This document shows positions 1 through 6,386 of a DNA stretch of 64,000 nt, piece by piece. Position numbers and translations under genes: made by a program. The first letter of the stretch is position 1, and every line of letters begins with the position of its first letter. Under the pieces are notes generated by a model. That model saw only the letters and a program-made list of their open reading frames with translations. It was not told the origin of the DNA and made no database searches. The stretch covers positions 1 to 64,000 of the forward strand of contig CACXTX010000013.1 in NCBI GenBank assembly GCA_902770635.1. Reading direction: 5' to 3'. This DNA is from an uncultured Prevotellaceae bacterium. GTDB taxonomy: Bacteria; Bacteroidota; Bacteroidia; Bacteroidales; Bacteroidaceae.

Positions 1-654
1 AATAACAAGCGATTGTTCTATCAACAGATGGGCATTGCTGAGCATTGGAGTGTCAGGCAGTTACGAGATAAACAGGATGAGATGGCATACGAACGTTCTC
101 TGATAGCTGTAAAACCTGAAGATGAGATAGTGAAGACTCTTGAGAAGGTAACTCCTACCCACATGGAGCCAGATGTAGTGCTACGCAATTCATACGTGCT
201 GGATTTCTTGGGACTGAACGGTTACTATTCTGAAGAAGAGCTGGAAGATGCTATCGCCAAACAGCTAGAAGCTTTTATCCTTGAGCTTGGACAGGGTTTC
301 GCTTTCTTGGAGCGTCAGAAACGTTTCACAATTGATGGCACAGACTATTATCTTGATTTGCTTTTCTATCATCGAAAGCTGAAGTGCCTGATAGCTATTG
401 ATCTCAAACTTGGAAAATTCAAGCCTCAATATAAGGGGCAGATGGAGTTATATCTCAAATATCTGCAGAAATATGATATGCAACCAGATGAGAATCCACC
501 TATCGGTCTTCTGCTATGCAGCGAAGGTAATACAGAACATATTGAACTGATGATGCTGAACGAGGATCACATCTGCTTACCAGATAAGCAGTGGTTTATT
601 GACAAACTCAATCGTTCAATACTCATTGCTAAGGAATATAGTGACAATCGCTAA
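1..654 (+). CDS. YhcG/DUF1016-type PDDEXK nuclease, C-terminal part
   Basis: This frame is open from the first base of the window, so the gene starts upstream and only its C-terminal part (about 217 residues) is visible. The segment reading GFAFLERQKRF, then TDYYLDLLFYH, then AIDLKLGKFKP followed by GQMELYLKYL is the characteristic PDDEXK nuclease core of the YhcG/DUF1016 family. Family members normally have ELK in the catalytic strand; here it is DLK, a conservative change. These proteins are thought to be DNA-processing nucleases and often lie in mobile or defence regions; no restriction-modification partner is visible here. The family call is firm; a cellular role cannot be given. Confidence 0.85.
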   Translation, partial: NNKRLFYQQMGIAEHWSVRQLRDKQDEMAYERSLIAVKPEDEIVKTLEKVTPTHMEPDVVLRNSYVLDFLGLNGYYSEEELEDAIAKQLEAFILELGQGFAFLERQKRFTIDGTDYYLDLLFYHRKLKCLIAIDLKLGKFKPQYKGQMELYLKYLQKYDMQPDENPPIGLLLCSEGNTEHIELMMLNEDHICLPDKQWFIDKLNRSILIAKEYSDNR

Positions 655-768
655 GGAATATCCGCACTGTCGGTGAGTAAGAGGACGTAAAACATGAGGG
701 ACTGGCACCTAATTTACGATGATTTGTGAAATCAAAACAATAATTATATACTAAAACATAATAGAACT

Positions 769-1170
769 ATGAAACAACTGAAGATTTGGAGCATGATGAT
801 GCTCATGGTAATGACAATGCCCTTGATGGTGGCTTGCGGCAGTGACAGTGACGATGTGAACACCATCAACAAGTCAGAACTGATAGGAACCTGGTACACA
901 TTGCAAGACGATTGGGTAATCGTATTCAACAATACCTCTGTAACGCAATACGAACTATGGGGGCAAGGTGGAGTATATTCGCTTAACCCTTACACCTACA
1001 CATGGAACTATACTATCAGTGGTAATAAGCTGATTAGTGATGACGGGCAAGAGGTTACGGTTTCAATCAGCGGCAACACCATGACCGTATCGGCTAACGG
1101 ACAGGTAATGAAATATACCAAGTATAACGGTACACCACAGCAACTGATAGATTATCTGAATAAGAAATAA
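769..1170 (+). CDS. small predicted lipoprotein, lipocalin-like
   Basis: The 133-residue product starts with a basic, Met-rich signal peptide ending in a lipobox (MVACG, Cys at residue 23), so it should be lipid-anchored. The mature part begins with an acidic Ser/Asp linker and then has alternating short beta-strand stretches (LIGTWYTLQDDWVIVF, YTWNYTISGNKLISD, VTVSISGNTMTVSANGQVMKYTK), a pattern typical of Bacteroidetes lipocalin-like lipoproteins. I do not recognise a specific family and no function is proposed. It stands alone: 114 bp after the nuclease tail and 175 bp before the S24 peptidase gene. Confidence 0.7.
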   Translation: MKQLKIWSMMMLMVMTMPLMVACGSDSDDVNTINKSELIGTWYTLQDDWVIVFNNTSVTQYELWGQGGVYSLNPYTYTWNYTISGNKLISDDGQEVTVSISGNTMTVSANGQVMKYTKYNGTPQQLIDYLNKK

Positions 1171-1240
1171 AACATAAAAAATGACTGACCAATAAAAAAT
1201 GAAGAAATCTTATGCCATAAGGGATTAACGATTTTTTGCA

Positions 1241-1280
1241 AATAATAGTGGGTTGACAATTAGGTCAGCCCACTATTATT
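1241..1280. terminator. 17-bp inverted repeat, terminator or operator
   Basis: Bases 1241-1257 and 1264-1280 form a 17-bp inverted repeat with a 6-nt loop and a single G:U position (core AGTGGGTTGAC / GTCAGCCCACT). It can end transcription of the lipoprotein gene, being followed by a short T-rich run. However, the T-rich run is also a TAnnTTTG -7 box for the next gene, so the repeat occupies the place expected for the -33 region and could equally be an operator for that gene. Confidence 0.6.
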
Positions 1281-1283
1281 TTG

Positions 1284-1291
1284 TATTTTTG
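1284..1291 (+). promoter_or_regulatory. TAnnTTTG -7 box for the S24 peptidase gene
   Basis: TATTTTTG matches the Bacteroidetes primary sigma -7 consensus TAnnTTTG and lies 55 bp before the start codon at 1346. No good TTTG -33 box is visible at the right distance; that position is filled by the inverted repeat at 1241-1280, which suggests regulated or activator-dependent initiation. Confidence 0.5.
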
Positions 1292-1345
1292 CAGCCAGTT
1301 TGCCAATAGCGGGCCTATAACGTACAAACAACTAAAACAACGCTT

Positions 1346-2179
1346 ATGTCAGGATTGCATATAAGACAGACCGGTAAGGCTAGCTTGCTGAGCGAGTCCG
1401 ATTTGGAAGGGATGGTGTTCGACACGCCAGTGCCTTTCTACGACATGGGCGTGTCTTGCGGCAATCCGTTGGAGACTGGCGATGTGCCCAGGATTTTGAT
1501 GATGATGCCCAATGAGATAGTGGGACATTACGAGACATATTGTACACGGGCCTTTGGCGACTCCATGCAGGACCTTGGCATTATGACGGGTGATGTGTTG
1601 ATAGTAGAGTCTGTGCCAGAGTATCATAGTGGCGACATCGTGGTGGCAGAGATAGATGATGAGAAGACGCTGAAGACCTATTATGTGGATGAGGAGGGTG
1701 GTCAGTGGCTGGTGCCTGCCAACAAGAGGTATAAGGCCACCAAGCTAACTAGTAGCATGAAGATTGTCTTCAAAGGACGTCTGATACATCATATGCGCAG
1801 GGCTCCGCAAGACTCTACCCAGCATATCATGGAATGCATTCAGGAGGCTAAGGAACTGCTGAAAAGACAAGGCGCTGAGTCTGAGGAATTCAAATCACTG
1901 GTTGCCAAGCCTGAGTATGCCGACAAGGTTGTGGCCCGTCTGCATGAACTGTCTGAAGGCAAACAGAAGCCCAAGGATATACTGATGCCTTTGCGTGCTG
2001 CCATAGAGGCTGGTGCCATTCGTCGCCCCACTTGGGCTGAGTACGGTTCAGAGTTTGGCTTTAAGCGAACATCGAAAACGTCACTTAGTGACTATACGGA
2101 TCCCATGAAAAACAAATTTGCCGACGAGCAACAGTTCTGGACGATGGTTGATGATTTCAGAAAACTGATTGCCCGCTAA
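1346..2179 (+). CDS. UmuD/LexA-like S24 peptidase with C-terminal extension
   Basis: This 277-residue protein has the S24 self-cleaving protease fold of UmuD and LexA. A Cys-Gly pair at residues 38-39 in the context VSCGNP resembles the UmuD self-cleavage site. The nucleophile lies in FGDSM (Ser73), and the general-base lysine is Lys110 in DEKTLKTYY. There is no N-terminal helix-turn-helix, so it is UmuD-like rather than LexA-like. Unlike UmuD (about 140 residues), roughly 125 further residues follow the protease (from about 152), mostly helical and charged, of no family I recognise. No umuC neighbour is present. It is a single-gene unit between an inverted repeat and a strong terminator. The protease fold is secure; its role (SOS response, phage regulation or other) is not. 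Confidence 0.8.
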   Translation: MSGLHIRQTGKASLLSESDLEGMVFDTPVPFYDMGVSCGNPLETGDVPRILMMMPNEIVGHYETYCTRAFGDSMQDLGIMTGDVLIVESVPEYHSGDIVVAEIDDEKTLKTYYVDEEGGQWLVPANKRYKATKLTSSMKIVFKGRLIHHMRRAPQDSTQHIMECIQEAKELLKRQGAESEEFKSLVAKPEYADKVVARLHELSEGKQKPKDILMPLRAAIEAGAIRRPTWAEYGSEFGFKRTSKTSLSDYTDPMKNKFADEQQFWTMVDDFRKLIAR

Positions 2180-2203
2180 AAATCCCCTTTTACCATACAT
2201 TTT

Positions 2204-2244
2204 CCGGTCATTTCTGGTCGTTCAGGAATGACCGGATTTTTTTT
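2204..2244 (+). terminator. Rho-independent terminator after the S24 gene
   Basis: A perfect 9-bp stem CCGGTCATT / AATGACCGG (2204-2212 with 2227-2235) is followed at once by A and eight T residues. This is a textbook intrinsic terminator 25 bp after the stop codon, separating the S24 gene from the small-gene cluster. Confidence 0.9.
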
Positions 2245-2267
2245 GCTGCATGCTGAAAAGATAGCGT

Positions 2268-2275
2268 TACTTTTG
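2268..2275 (+). promoter_or_regulatory. -7 box for the small-gene cluster
   Basis: TACTTTTG fits TAnnTTTG; a TTTG at 2242-2245 could be its -33 element at a slightly long spacing (22 bp). It is 58 bp before the start codon at 2333 and after the terminator, so it is the likely entry promoter for the cluster that follows. Confidence 0.5.
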
Positions 2276-2332
2276 CACTCAGAAAGCGCTTTTGGAAAAT
2301 TGGAAAATTAGAAAATTAAAAAAGAAAAAGTT

Positions 2333-2716
2333 ATGATTGCAAAGAACAACATTACTATTGAGAAGGAGAAGCGGCAACTGCTGAGCAGCTGGACGCTGGA
2401 ACTGGCGAACTGGCTGGTAGCGGAGCAGGGATTGAAGCGCAGCGAGGCGTTCCGCAAGGCGCACCTGACGCGCCGACTGCTGGGCATGCTGGGCGAGGGC
2501 GTGGTGACGTTCAGCTACATGAAGGCGAACGGTGAGATACGACAGGCGCGCGGCACGCTGTGTCACGGCATCTCGGACGACTTCGACCATTATGAGTATA
2601 AGGCTGAGGACGCCGACACGTTTACGAGGGTGCTGAGGCGCGGGGTGTATGTGTATTTCGACCTGGACCGCAGGGCGTTCCGGACGTTCTCAGCGCATTC
2701 GCTAATTGATAATTGA
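2333..2716 (+). CDS. Sm-like SH3 beta-barrel (WYL_2/DUF2693-type) protein
   Basis: The 127-residue product has a helical N-terminal part (residues 10-52) and then a beta-rich part, GVVTFSYMKANGEIRQARGTL and later GVYVYFDLDRRAFRTFSAHSL. That barrel pattern matches the small SH3/Sm-fold family found in Bacteroidetes mobile and phage-like regions (WYL_2, formerly DUF2693). Function is unknown; a nucleic-acid or ligand-binding role is plausible from the fold only. The last codons and the stop (LIDN-stop) are already made of the 7-bp TTGATAA array that fills the gap to the next gene. Codon use is markedly GC-rich (gcg, cgc, ctg). Confidence 0.65.
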   Translation: MIAKNNITIEKEKRQLLSSWTLELANWLVAEQGLKRSEAFRKAHLTRRLLGMLGEGVVTFSYMKANGEIRQARGTLCHGISDDFDHYEYKAEDADTFTRVLRRGVYVYFDLDRRAFRTFSAHSLIDN

Positions 2717-2780
2717 TAATTCTTTGACCTAAAGGTACAAAGCGTTTAAAAAACGATTAGATAATTGATAATTGATAATT
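2703..2780 (+). repeat. intercistronic heptamer array with CTTTGACC dyad
   Basis: Tandem TTGATAA units run through the stop codon of the upstream gene (about 2703-2721) and again just before the next start codon (about 2758-2780). Between them lies the dyad CTTTGACCTAAAGGT...CAAAGCG (2722-2744). The units contain TGA/TAA in every frame on the coding strand. The same two modules occur elsewhere in the window, at 3090-3175, 37531-37613 and 62810-62873. Confidence 0.8.
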
Positions 2781-3089
2781 ATGGAGAATGAATTTGAAGT
2801 GACGGTAAGTCAGACGCTGGTGAAGACGACGAGCGTGTTTACGGACAATGTGCACCAGTGCGTAGAGCGCGACTACGACGCTACGGCGGGCGGCTATGCG
2901 TACACGTCGTCTGTGGAGCCAGACTGCGACCTAAGCGAATTGTTCAGCGAGCAGCAGCGGTCGGCACTGGAGATTATCCAGTGTTGCGAGCAGATCTGCA
3001 AGCAGCTGTTGAGCGAGGGTCGGCGAAGGTGTGCGAAGGTGGACCTGGCGGACTTGCGCCACGACTGCGAGTACTGGGAAGAAGAGTAG
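2781..3089 (+). CDS. small acidic protein of unknown function
   Basis: The product has about 102 residues from ATG 2781; the frame is also open from a TTG at 2772, but the ATG directly follows the heptamer array and is the better start. It is acidic and Cys-rich for its size, with cysteines in QCVERD, PDCDLSE, IQCCEQICKQL, RRRCAK and HDCEYW. There is a central helix SEQQRSALEIIQCCEQICKQL. I do not recognise the family. Its position between the SH3-barrel gene and an HNH endonuclease gene, with the same GC-rich codon use, suggests it belongs to the same mobile-type cluster. Confidence 0.55.
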   Translation: MENEFEVTVSQTLVKTTSVFTDNVHQCVERDYDATAGGYAYTSSVEPDCDLSELFSEQQRSALEIIQCCEQICKQLLSEGRRRCAKVDLADLRHDCEYWEEE

Positions 3090-3175
3090 GCGGGCTTCGC
3101 CCTAGTGAAAAGTGAATAGTGAAAAGTGAAAAATTTCTTCGACCTGAAGGTGCGAAGCGACCAAAGGTCGAGCGG
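3090..3175 (+). repeat. intercistronic composite repeat (GC hairpin, heptamers, dyads)
   Basis: Directly after the stop codon comes a small hairpin GGGCTTCGCCC, then AGTGAAA-type heptamers (3102-3132), then the dyads CTTCGACCTGAAGGTGCGAAG and CGACCAAAGGTCG (3137-3172). This is the fullest copy of the composite spacer element in the window. It lies between two plus-strand genes and ends about 30 bp before the next start codon. Confidence 0.8.
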
Positions 3176-3204
3176 CTACCGATGTAGAATTATGAATTGA
3201 TACG

Positions 3205-3717
3205 ATGAACAAGAAGAATTTGACTGAAGCGGAGCTGCAAGAGCTGCTGCTGCGCATGAAAAAGAACTACACTTACGACGCTAAGAGCGGCAGGCTGATT
3301 AGCAGCCGGTTGGGCCGAGCGATAAAGGGAAAGAAACTTGGTAAGAAAGGGTATCTAGGTGTGAGTTGTTTGATAGACAAGAGACAGGTTTATGTTTATC
3401 TGCATCATGCCGTTTGGGCAATATGCAAAGGCTGTTGGCCAGAGCAGCAGATTGACCACATTAACGGCAACAAGGGCGACAACCGAATAGAGAATCTGCG
3501 CGAAGTCAGCGGAAGCGAGAACAAGATGAATACGCTCTATCCGTGGAAACCGAATAAAGATACTGGATTGCCAGGAGTGTATAAAAAAAAAGGCGGCTAT
3601 CGGATAGAAGTTAGGACAAACCGCTATTCCTTCCGTGACCGCTATGAGGCGTTCTGCCACTTGACACTGCTAGGCCGCCGATTTAAAACAATTGACAAAA
3701 GTAATCATAATTACTAA
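3205..3717 (+). CDS. HNH homing-type endonuclease
   Basis: The 170-residue protein carries an HNH_3-type core, IDHINGNKGDNRIENLR (residues 83-99), where His85, Asn88 and Asn93 fit the HNH metal-binding motif. It is preceded by strands that bring in a conserved YLHHAVW segment (65-71) and followed by an AP2-like DNA-binding tail (GVYKKKGGYRIEVRTNRYSFRDRYEAF). This is the organisation of phage and intron-associated free-standing homing endonucleases. It probably cleaves or nicks DNA near its own locus; no interrupted gene is visible next to it, so it is likely a free-standing passenger. Confidence 0.88.
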   Translation: MNKKNLTEAELQELLLRMKKNYTYDAKSGRLISSRLGRAIKGKKLGKKGYLGVSCLIDKRQVYVYLHHAVWAICKGCWPEQQIDHINGNKGDNRIENLREVSGSENKMNTLYPWKPNKDTGLPGVYKKKGGYRIEVRTNRYSFRDRYEAFCHLTLLGRRFKTIDKSNHNY

Positions 3718-3742
3718 TTACTAATTCCTAATTCCTAATTAA
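3706..3742 (+). repeat. heptamer array (CTAATTA / CTAATTC)
   Basis: The spacer between the HNH gene and the next gene is a run of ACTAATT, ACTAATT, CCTAATT and CCTAATT units that begins within the last codons and stop of the HNH gene and leads through an A-run to the next ATG. Each unit contains TAA. Confidence 0.75.
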
Positions 3743-3746
3743 AAAA

Positions 3747-4136
3747 ATGATTGCAATGAATAATATTTTCAATATCCGAGTGGGCAAGCAGCCCTGGTTC
3801 GGACAGACGGGGGAGAAGAAAGGCTTCGCCGAGTTTGAAACCCGCGAGCACGCCATCCGTGCGTGGCTCGTACTGATGCGGACGTACCGCAGGCGGTATC
3901 AGCGATACACCATCCGTGACATCGTAGGACGCTTTGCACCGCCGAACGAGAACAACACCACGGCATACGTCAACTACTGCGCTCGGCAGCTGTGCTACAG
4001 CGCCCATTCGCCACTTAAACTGTCGCAGGACTACTGTCGTCTCGGCGTCGCCATGGCATGGATGGAAACGGCCACGAAAGTGACGGCGGACGACATCGAG
4101 AAAGTAATGAAAAAGTATAACATTTTTATCGTATAA
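3747..4136 (+). CDS. phage structural protein P5-like
   Basis: The 129-residue product (start 3747, or ATG 3756) reads NIFNIRVGKQPWFGQTGEKKGFAEFETREHAIRAWLVLMRTYRRRY, then TIRDIVGRFAPPNENNTTAYVNYCARQL. This is the family usually labelled 'structural protein P5' in Bacteroidetes genomes after a phage protein. The sequence resembles modules found in phage-borne peptidoglycan-processing proteins: an Asn/Tyr-rich helix and a conserved FAPPxENNT loop. It probably derives from a prophage or related mobile element. It is soluble with no signal peptide. Function is not demonstrated; the family match is fairly firm. Confidence 0.7.
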   Translation: MIAMNNIFNIRVGKQPWFGQTGEKKGFAEFETREHAIRAWLVLMRTYRRRYQRYTIRDIVGRFAPPNENNTTAYVNYCARQLCYSAHSPLKLSQDYCRLGVAMAWMETATKVTADDIEKVMKKYNIFIV

Positions 4137-4140
4137 AACT

Positions 4141-4473
4141 ATGGAAACGAAAAAGAATATTTCGCCTTCCATCGAGGAGGCTAAGCAGCGCATTGAGCTG
4201 TACAACAAGATGTGTTTTGCCATGCGCGACTTGAAGCACAGCGAGAGGCAACAGGTGTTGTTGCTACTGACCGTGTACATGGATCTGCAGGAGTGTAACC
4301 AGCTGACGGAAAGGCGCCTTTCGCTGGTCTATGCCCAGTGCGCCACCTTCGTGTTCAACTACCTCTACCGCGCAGGGCAGCTGAAGATAAACCAAGTAGG
4401 CTTCGACCCCGAAATCCGCAAGCATATTAACGACGTATTTATCACGATAGCCAAAGGAAATGATGAACATTGA
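4141..4473 (+). CDS. small helical protein of unknown function
   Basis: The 110-residue product is almost entirely helical (IEEAKQRIELYNKMCFAMRDLKHSERQQVLLLLTVYMDLQE...) and has no signal peptide or recognisable motif. It starts 4 bp after the P5-like gene and overlaps the following gene by 14 bp, so it is surely translated as part of the same transcript. Its coupling to the DUF7833-like gene suggests a functional pair. No family is recognised. Confidence 0.6.
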   Translation: METKKNISPSIEEAKQRIELYNKMCFAMRDLKHSERQQVLLLLTVYMDLQECNQLTERRLSLVYAQCATFVFNYLYRAGQLKINQVGFDPEIRKHINDVFITIAKGNDEH

Positions 4474-5188
4474 TGAGATTATGCACAATGTCGACCAAGT
4501 GTTGACTGACAAAGGCATGGTGAAGGATTATCCCGACCAGAACGTTCGCCAGATGCTGTACCATCTTTACATCGCTATCGACACCTATCGATACATGAGT
4601 ACTGCCGATAAGAACAAGGCTGGATATTGGTACAGGATTTTCAAGGGCACCTATACGCTCCGGAATTTCTTAAAAGAGCGAAAAAGAAAGCGAGAAAAGG
4701 AAAAATCTCCCCTGCACCCCTCTTATAAGGTAAAGAGCGGAGTTAAAGAAAAAGCTCAGAGGTTATATATATATGCTGACAGCGGGGACTCTGGTGTGGG
4801 TGAAGATTTGGAATTGCGACGCAATGCCTTCTTCCGTGAGTGTATGTCTTACAAGGGCAAGTACGACGAGCAGATGATTTTGGACTTCTACGCTTACTAC
4901 AGCATGCCGAACAAGCTCAGTAATAAGATGCGTTTCGAGGACTTAGCGTACTGGGACACGGCGAAGCTGATGCATATCTGGGTGAACAACCCCATCTCGA
5001 AGGCCAAGGCCGCTGCCGACATCAAGCTCAAGCGCACGAAGAAGACGACCGCGCAGGCGGCTGAGAACTCCGCCGATGCCGCTGAGCGTGAGGATGCCAA
5101 TGCAAGGCTGGAGCAAGAAATTGCCGAGCGAAAACAGAGTGCCGTGAGTTACGAAGAGTGGTTGAAAATTAAAAAATCAAAAAATTAA
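4460..5188 (+). CDS. DUF7833-like protein of mobile regions
   Basis: The 242-residue protein has a helical N-terminal region (MMNIDEIMHNVDQVLTDKGMV...), a Lys/Arg-rich linker (about residues 74-100) and a C-terminal domain beginning RRNAFFRECMSYKGKYDEQMILDFYAYYSMPNKLSNKMRFEDLAYWDTAKLMHIW. That block is the pattern of the DUF7833 family seen in Bacteroides/Prevotella mobile and phage-like loci, where it often accompanies replication-type proteins. The tail is a charged coiled coil. Function is unknown; a DNA-replication or DNA-binding accessory role is an inference from context only. Confidence 0.6.
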   Translation: MMNIDEIMHNVDQVLTDKGMVKDYPDQNVRQMLYHLYIAIDTYRYMSTADKNKAGYWYRIFKGTYTLRNFLKERKRKREKEKSPLHPSYKVKSGVKEKAQRLYIYADSGDSGVGEDLELRRNAFFRECMSYKGKYDEQMILDFYAYYSMPNKLSNKMRFEDLAYWDTAKLMHIWVNNPISKAKAAADIKLKRTKKTTAQAAENSADAAEREDANARLEQEIAERKQSAVSYEEWLKIKKSKN

Positions 5189-5215
5189 ATTCGCTTCGCT
5201 CAGGAAGCGTTGAAG

Positions 5216-5434
5216 ATGACAATGAGAAAGGATGAATTTGAAATCAGGTTTTACGGCAAGTCGGAGCTGGCCATGACCTACTATCAGAACGACAGCAAGG
5301 AGAACGCGCTGTACAAGTTCAGGATAGAGCTGAAGCGCAACCCCAGGCTCTGCCATCTGGTCAACAAGAGCATACATCGGTTCACACCGCGGCAGGTGAA
5401 GATAATCGTCGAGGAATTGGGCGAGCCCTACTGA
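5216..5434 (+). CDS. DUF4248 family protein
   Basis: The 72-residue product (start at ATG 5216; ATG 5222 is also possible) contains the full DUF4248 pattern: FEIRFYGKSELAMTYYQNDSKENALYKFRIELKRNP, then FTPRQVKIIVEELGEP. The C-terminal part resembles a helix-turn-helix-like recognition segment. DUF4248 genes are typically found directly upstream of HU-like and smalltalk genes in Bacteroidetes, which is exactly the arrangement here. Function is unknown. A short palindrome (CGCTTCGCT...AGGAAGCG, about 5191-5209) fills the gap after the previous gene. Confidence 0.85.
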   Translation: MTMRKDEFEIRFYGKSELAMTYYQNDSKENALYKFRIELKRNPRLCHLVNKSIHRFTPRQVKIIVEELGEPY

Positions 5435-5443
5435 AAAAAAAGT

Positions 5444-5503
5444 GGAAGTTAACGGAAAGTAACGGAAGTTAGTGGAAGGTAACGGAAGGTTGCGGAAGTT
5501 AGC
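5444..5503 (+). repeat. six tandem 10-bp repeats (GGAAGTTAAC type)
   Basis: Six direct units of 10 bp with the form GGAAgTTAaC follow one another without gaps. The period equals about one turn of B-DNA, so each unit would present the same face. The block ends 23 bp upstream of the -7 box of the HU-like gene, thus covering its -33 and upstream region. Confidence 0.9.
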
Positions 5504-5526
5504 GAGAACACAAGAATATTTTGCCG

Positions 5527-5534
5527 TAATTTTG
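5527..5534 (+). promoter_or_regulatory. -7 box of the HU-like gene
   Basis: TAATTTTG matches TAnnTTTG. It is placed between the 10-bp repeat block and the 21-bp repeat block, so the transcript would carry the four 21-bp units in a long 5' leader of about 145 nt. No TTTG -33 box is present at the usual distance. Confidence 0.6.
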
Positions 5535-5550
5535 CAAACGGAAAAATCGG

Positions 5551-5634
5551 TACTCCGAAGGAAATTCTAGATACTCCGAAAGAAAATCCGATTACTCCAA
5601 GAGTATTTCAAAATACTCCAAAAGAAACAACAGT
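5551..5634 (+). repeat. four tandem 21-bp repeats starting TACTCC
   Basis: Four consecutive 21-bp units begin at 5551, 5572, 5593 and 5614, each starting TACTCCrAA/G and continuing A-rich. Twenty-one base pairs is two helical turns and also seven codons. The frame through the block is open from 5530 to about 5661 but has no start codon, so coding is unlikely. The arrangement resembles iterons or a multi-copy binding site in the HU-like gene leader. Confidence 0.9.
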
Positions 5635-5686
5635 AATAGTAAAATTAAAAAATTAAAAAGTTAAACAATTAAAACATTTAAGAATT
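5635..5686 (+). repeat. A/T-rich AAATTAA-type array before the HU-like start
   Basis: The last 50 bp before the ATG at 5687 are irregular AAATTAAAA, AAGTTAAAC and AATTAAAAC units ending in AAGAATT. This is A-rich and unstructured, like other leaders in this window, and probably serves ribosome entry in place of a Shine-Dalgarno sequence. Confidence 0.5.
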
Positions 5687-6280
5687 ATGGCATTGGAATT
5701 GAATTTGACAAAGAACACGAATGAGCAGCTGGAGGGAACCCTCGGCAAGTATTACGCTCGAGTAGAGTACAAGGGAACCATCGGCGTGAAGGAGCTGGCC
5801 TCTCACATGCACCAGCACAACACCGCCTTCTCGAAGGGTATCGTGATGGGTGTGTTGGGCGACATGGTGGACTGCATCAAGCACCTCGTGCTGGACGGCT
5901 ACACGGTGAAGATTGACGACCTGGGCATCTTCAAGGCCTCCGTGGACGCCAACGGTCTGACGCTGGAGCGTGGCTCGAAGATTTCGGCAGGCCGCGGTGT
6001 ACAGCGCACCGACGAGGAGCTGCAGGCCAACCCCGCCGCACAGCAGTTTGCCGTGGGCGACGTGAAGATTATCATGCAGGCCACCGGCAACACCACCATC
6101 GAGAACATGAACAGCGAGGCCAAGCTGTCGTTCACCTCGAAGACCAAGGCGATGGTGAAGTCGCTCACCGGCAGCGAGGCCAGCGATGGCGAGAACCCTA
6201 GCACCCCCTCTCAGGGCGGCGGTTCTCAGCAGGGCGGCGGTCAGAACAACAACGACGACAACCTCGGCGATGGTGATTAA
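5687..6280 (+). CDS. HU-like (HU-HIG type) DNA-binding protein
   Basis: The 197-residue protein has the long Bacteroidetes HU-related fold: an N-terminal strand block (LEGTLGKYYARVEYKGTIGVKELASHM), two helices (HNTAFSKGIVMGVLGDMVDCIKHLVLDGYTVKIDDLGIFKASV), an extended arm region (residues 85-125), and a low-complexity tail rich in Gly, Gln, Ser and Asp (from about 168). HU family proteins bend and compact DNA. This variant is typically next to DUF4248 and smalltalk genes, as here. The elaborate repeats around its promoter could be targets for its own product (inference). Confidence 0.85.
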   Translation: MALELNLTKNTNEQLEGTLGKYYARVEYKGTIGVKELASHMHQHNTAFSKGIVMGVLGDMVDCIKHLVLDGYTVKIDDLGIFKASVDANGLTLERGSKISAGRGVQRTDEELQANPAAQQFAVGDVKIIMQATGNTTIENMNSEAKLSFTSKTKAMVKSLTGSEASDGENPSTPSQGGGSQQGGGQNNNDDNLGDGD

Positions 6281-6386
6281 ACGGTAGCGCCTACGGGCGC
6301 ACCGTTTAAAATGAGAAATGAGTAATGAGTAATGAGTAATGTAAATGAAAAATGAGAAATGAAATAAGCGGAGAGGAGGAAATGAG
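6281..6386 (+). repeat. GC hairpin plus AATGAGT/AATGAGA heptamer array
   Basis: After the stop codon a hairpin GCGCCtacGGGCGC (about 6288-6301) is followed by a run of AATGAGA, AATGAGT, AATGAGT and AATGAGT units, then degenerate AAATGAA units up to about 6385. This is the same composite spacer found after other genes, here leading to the smalltalk start codon at 6387. Confidence 0.75.

Noticed and set aside
1..654. Restriction-modification or defence locus built on the DUF1016 nuclease
   Set aside because: Only the C-terminal part is in the window and no methylase, specificity subunit or known defence gene follows.
5551..5634. 21-bp repeats considered as a CRISPR array
   Set aside because: Units are contiguous with no spacers of constant length, are too short, and no cas genes are present.
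5530..5661. Repeat-encoded peptide (YSxxxxx heptads) through the 21-bp units
   Set aside because: The frame is open but has no start codon and follows a stop at 5527-5529; it is better explained as non-coding leader.
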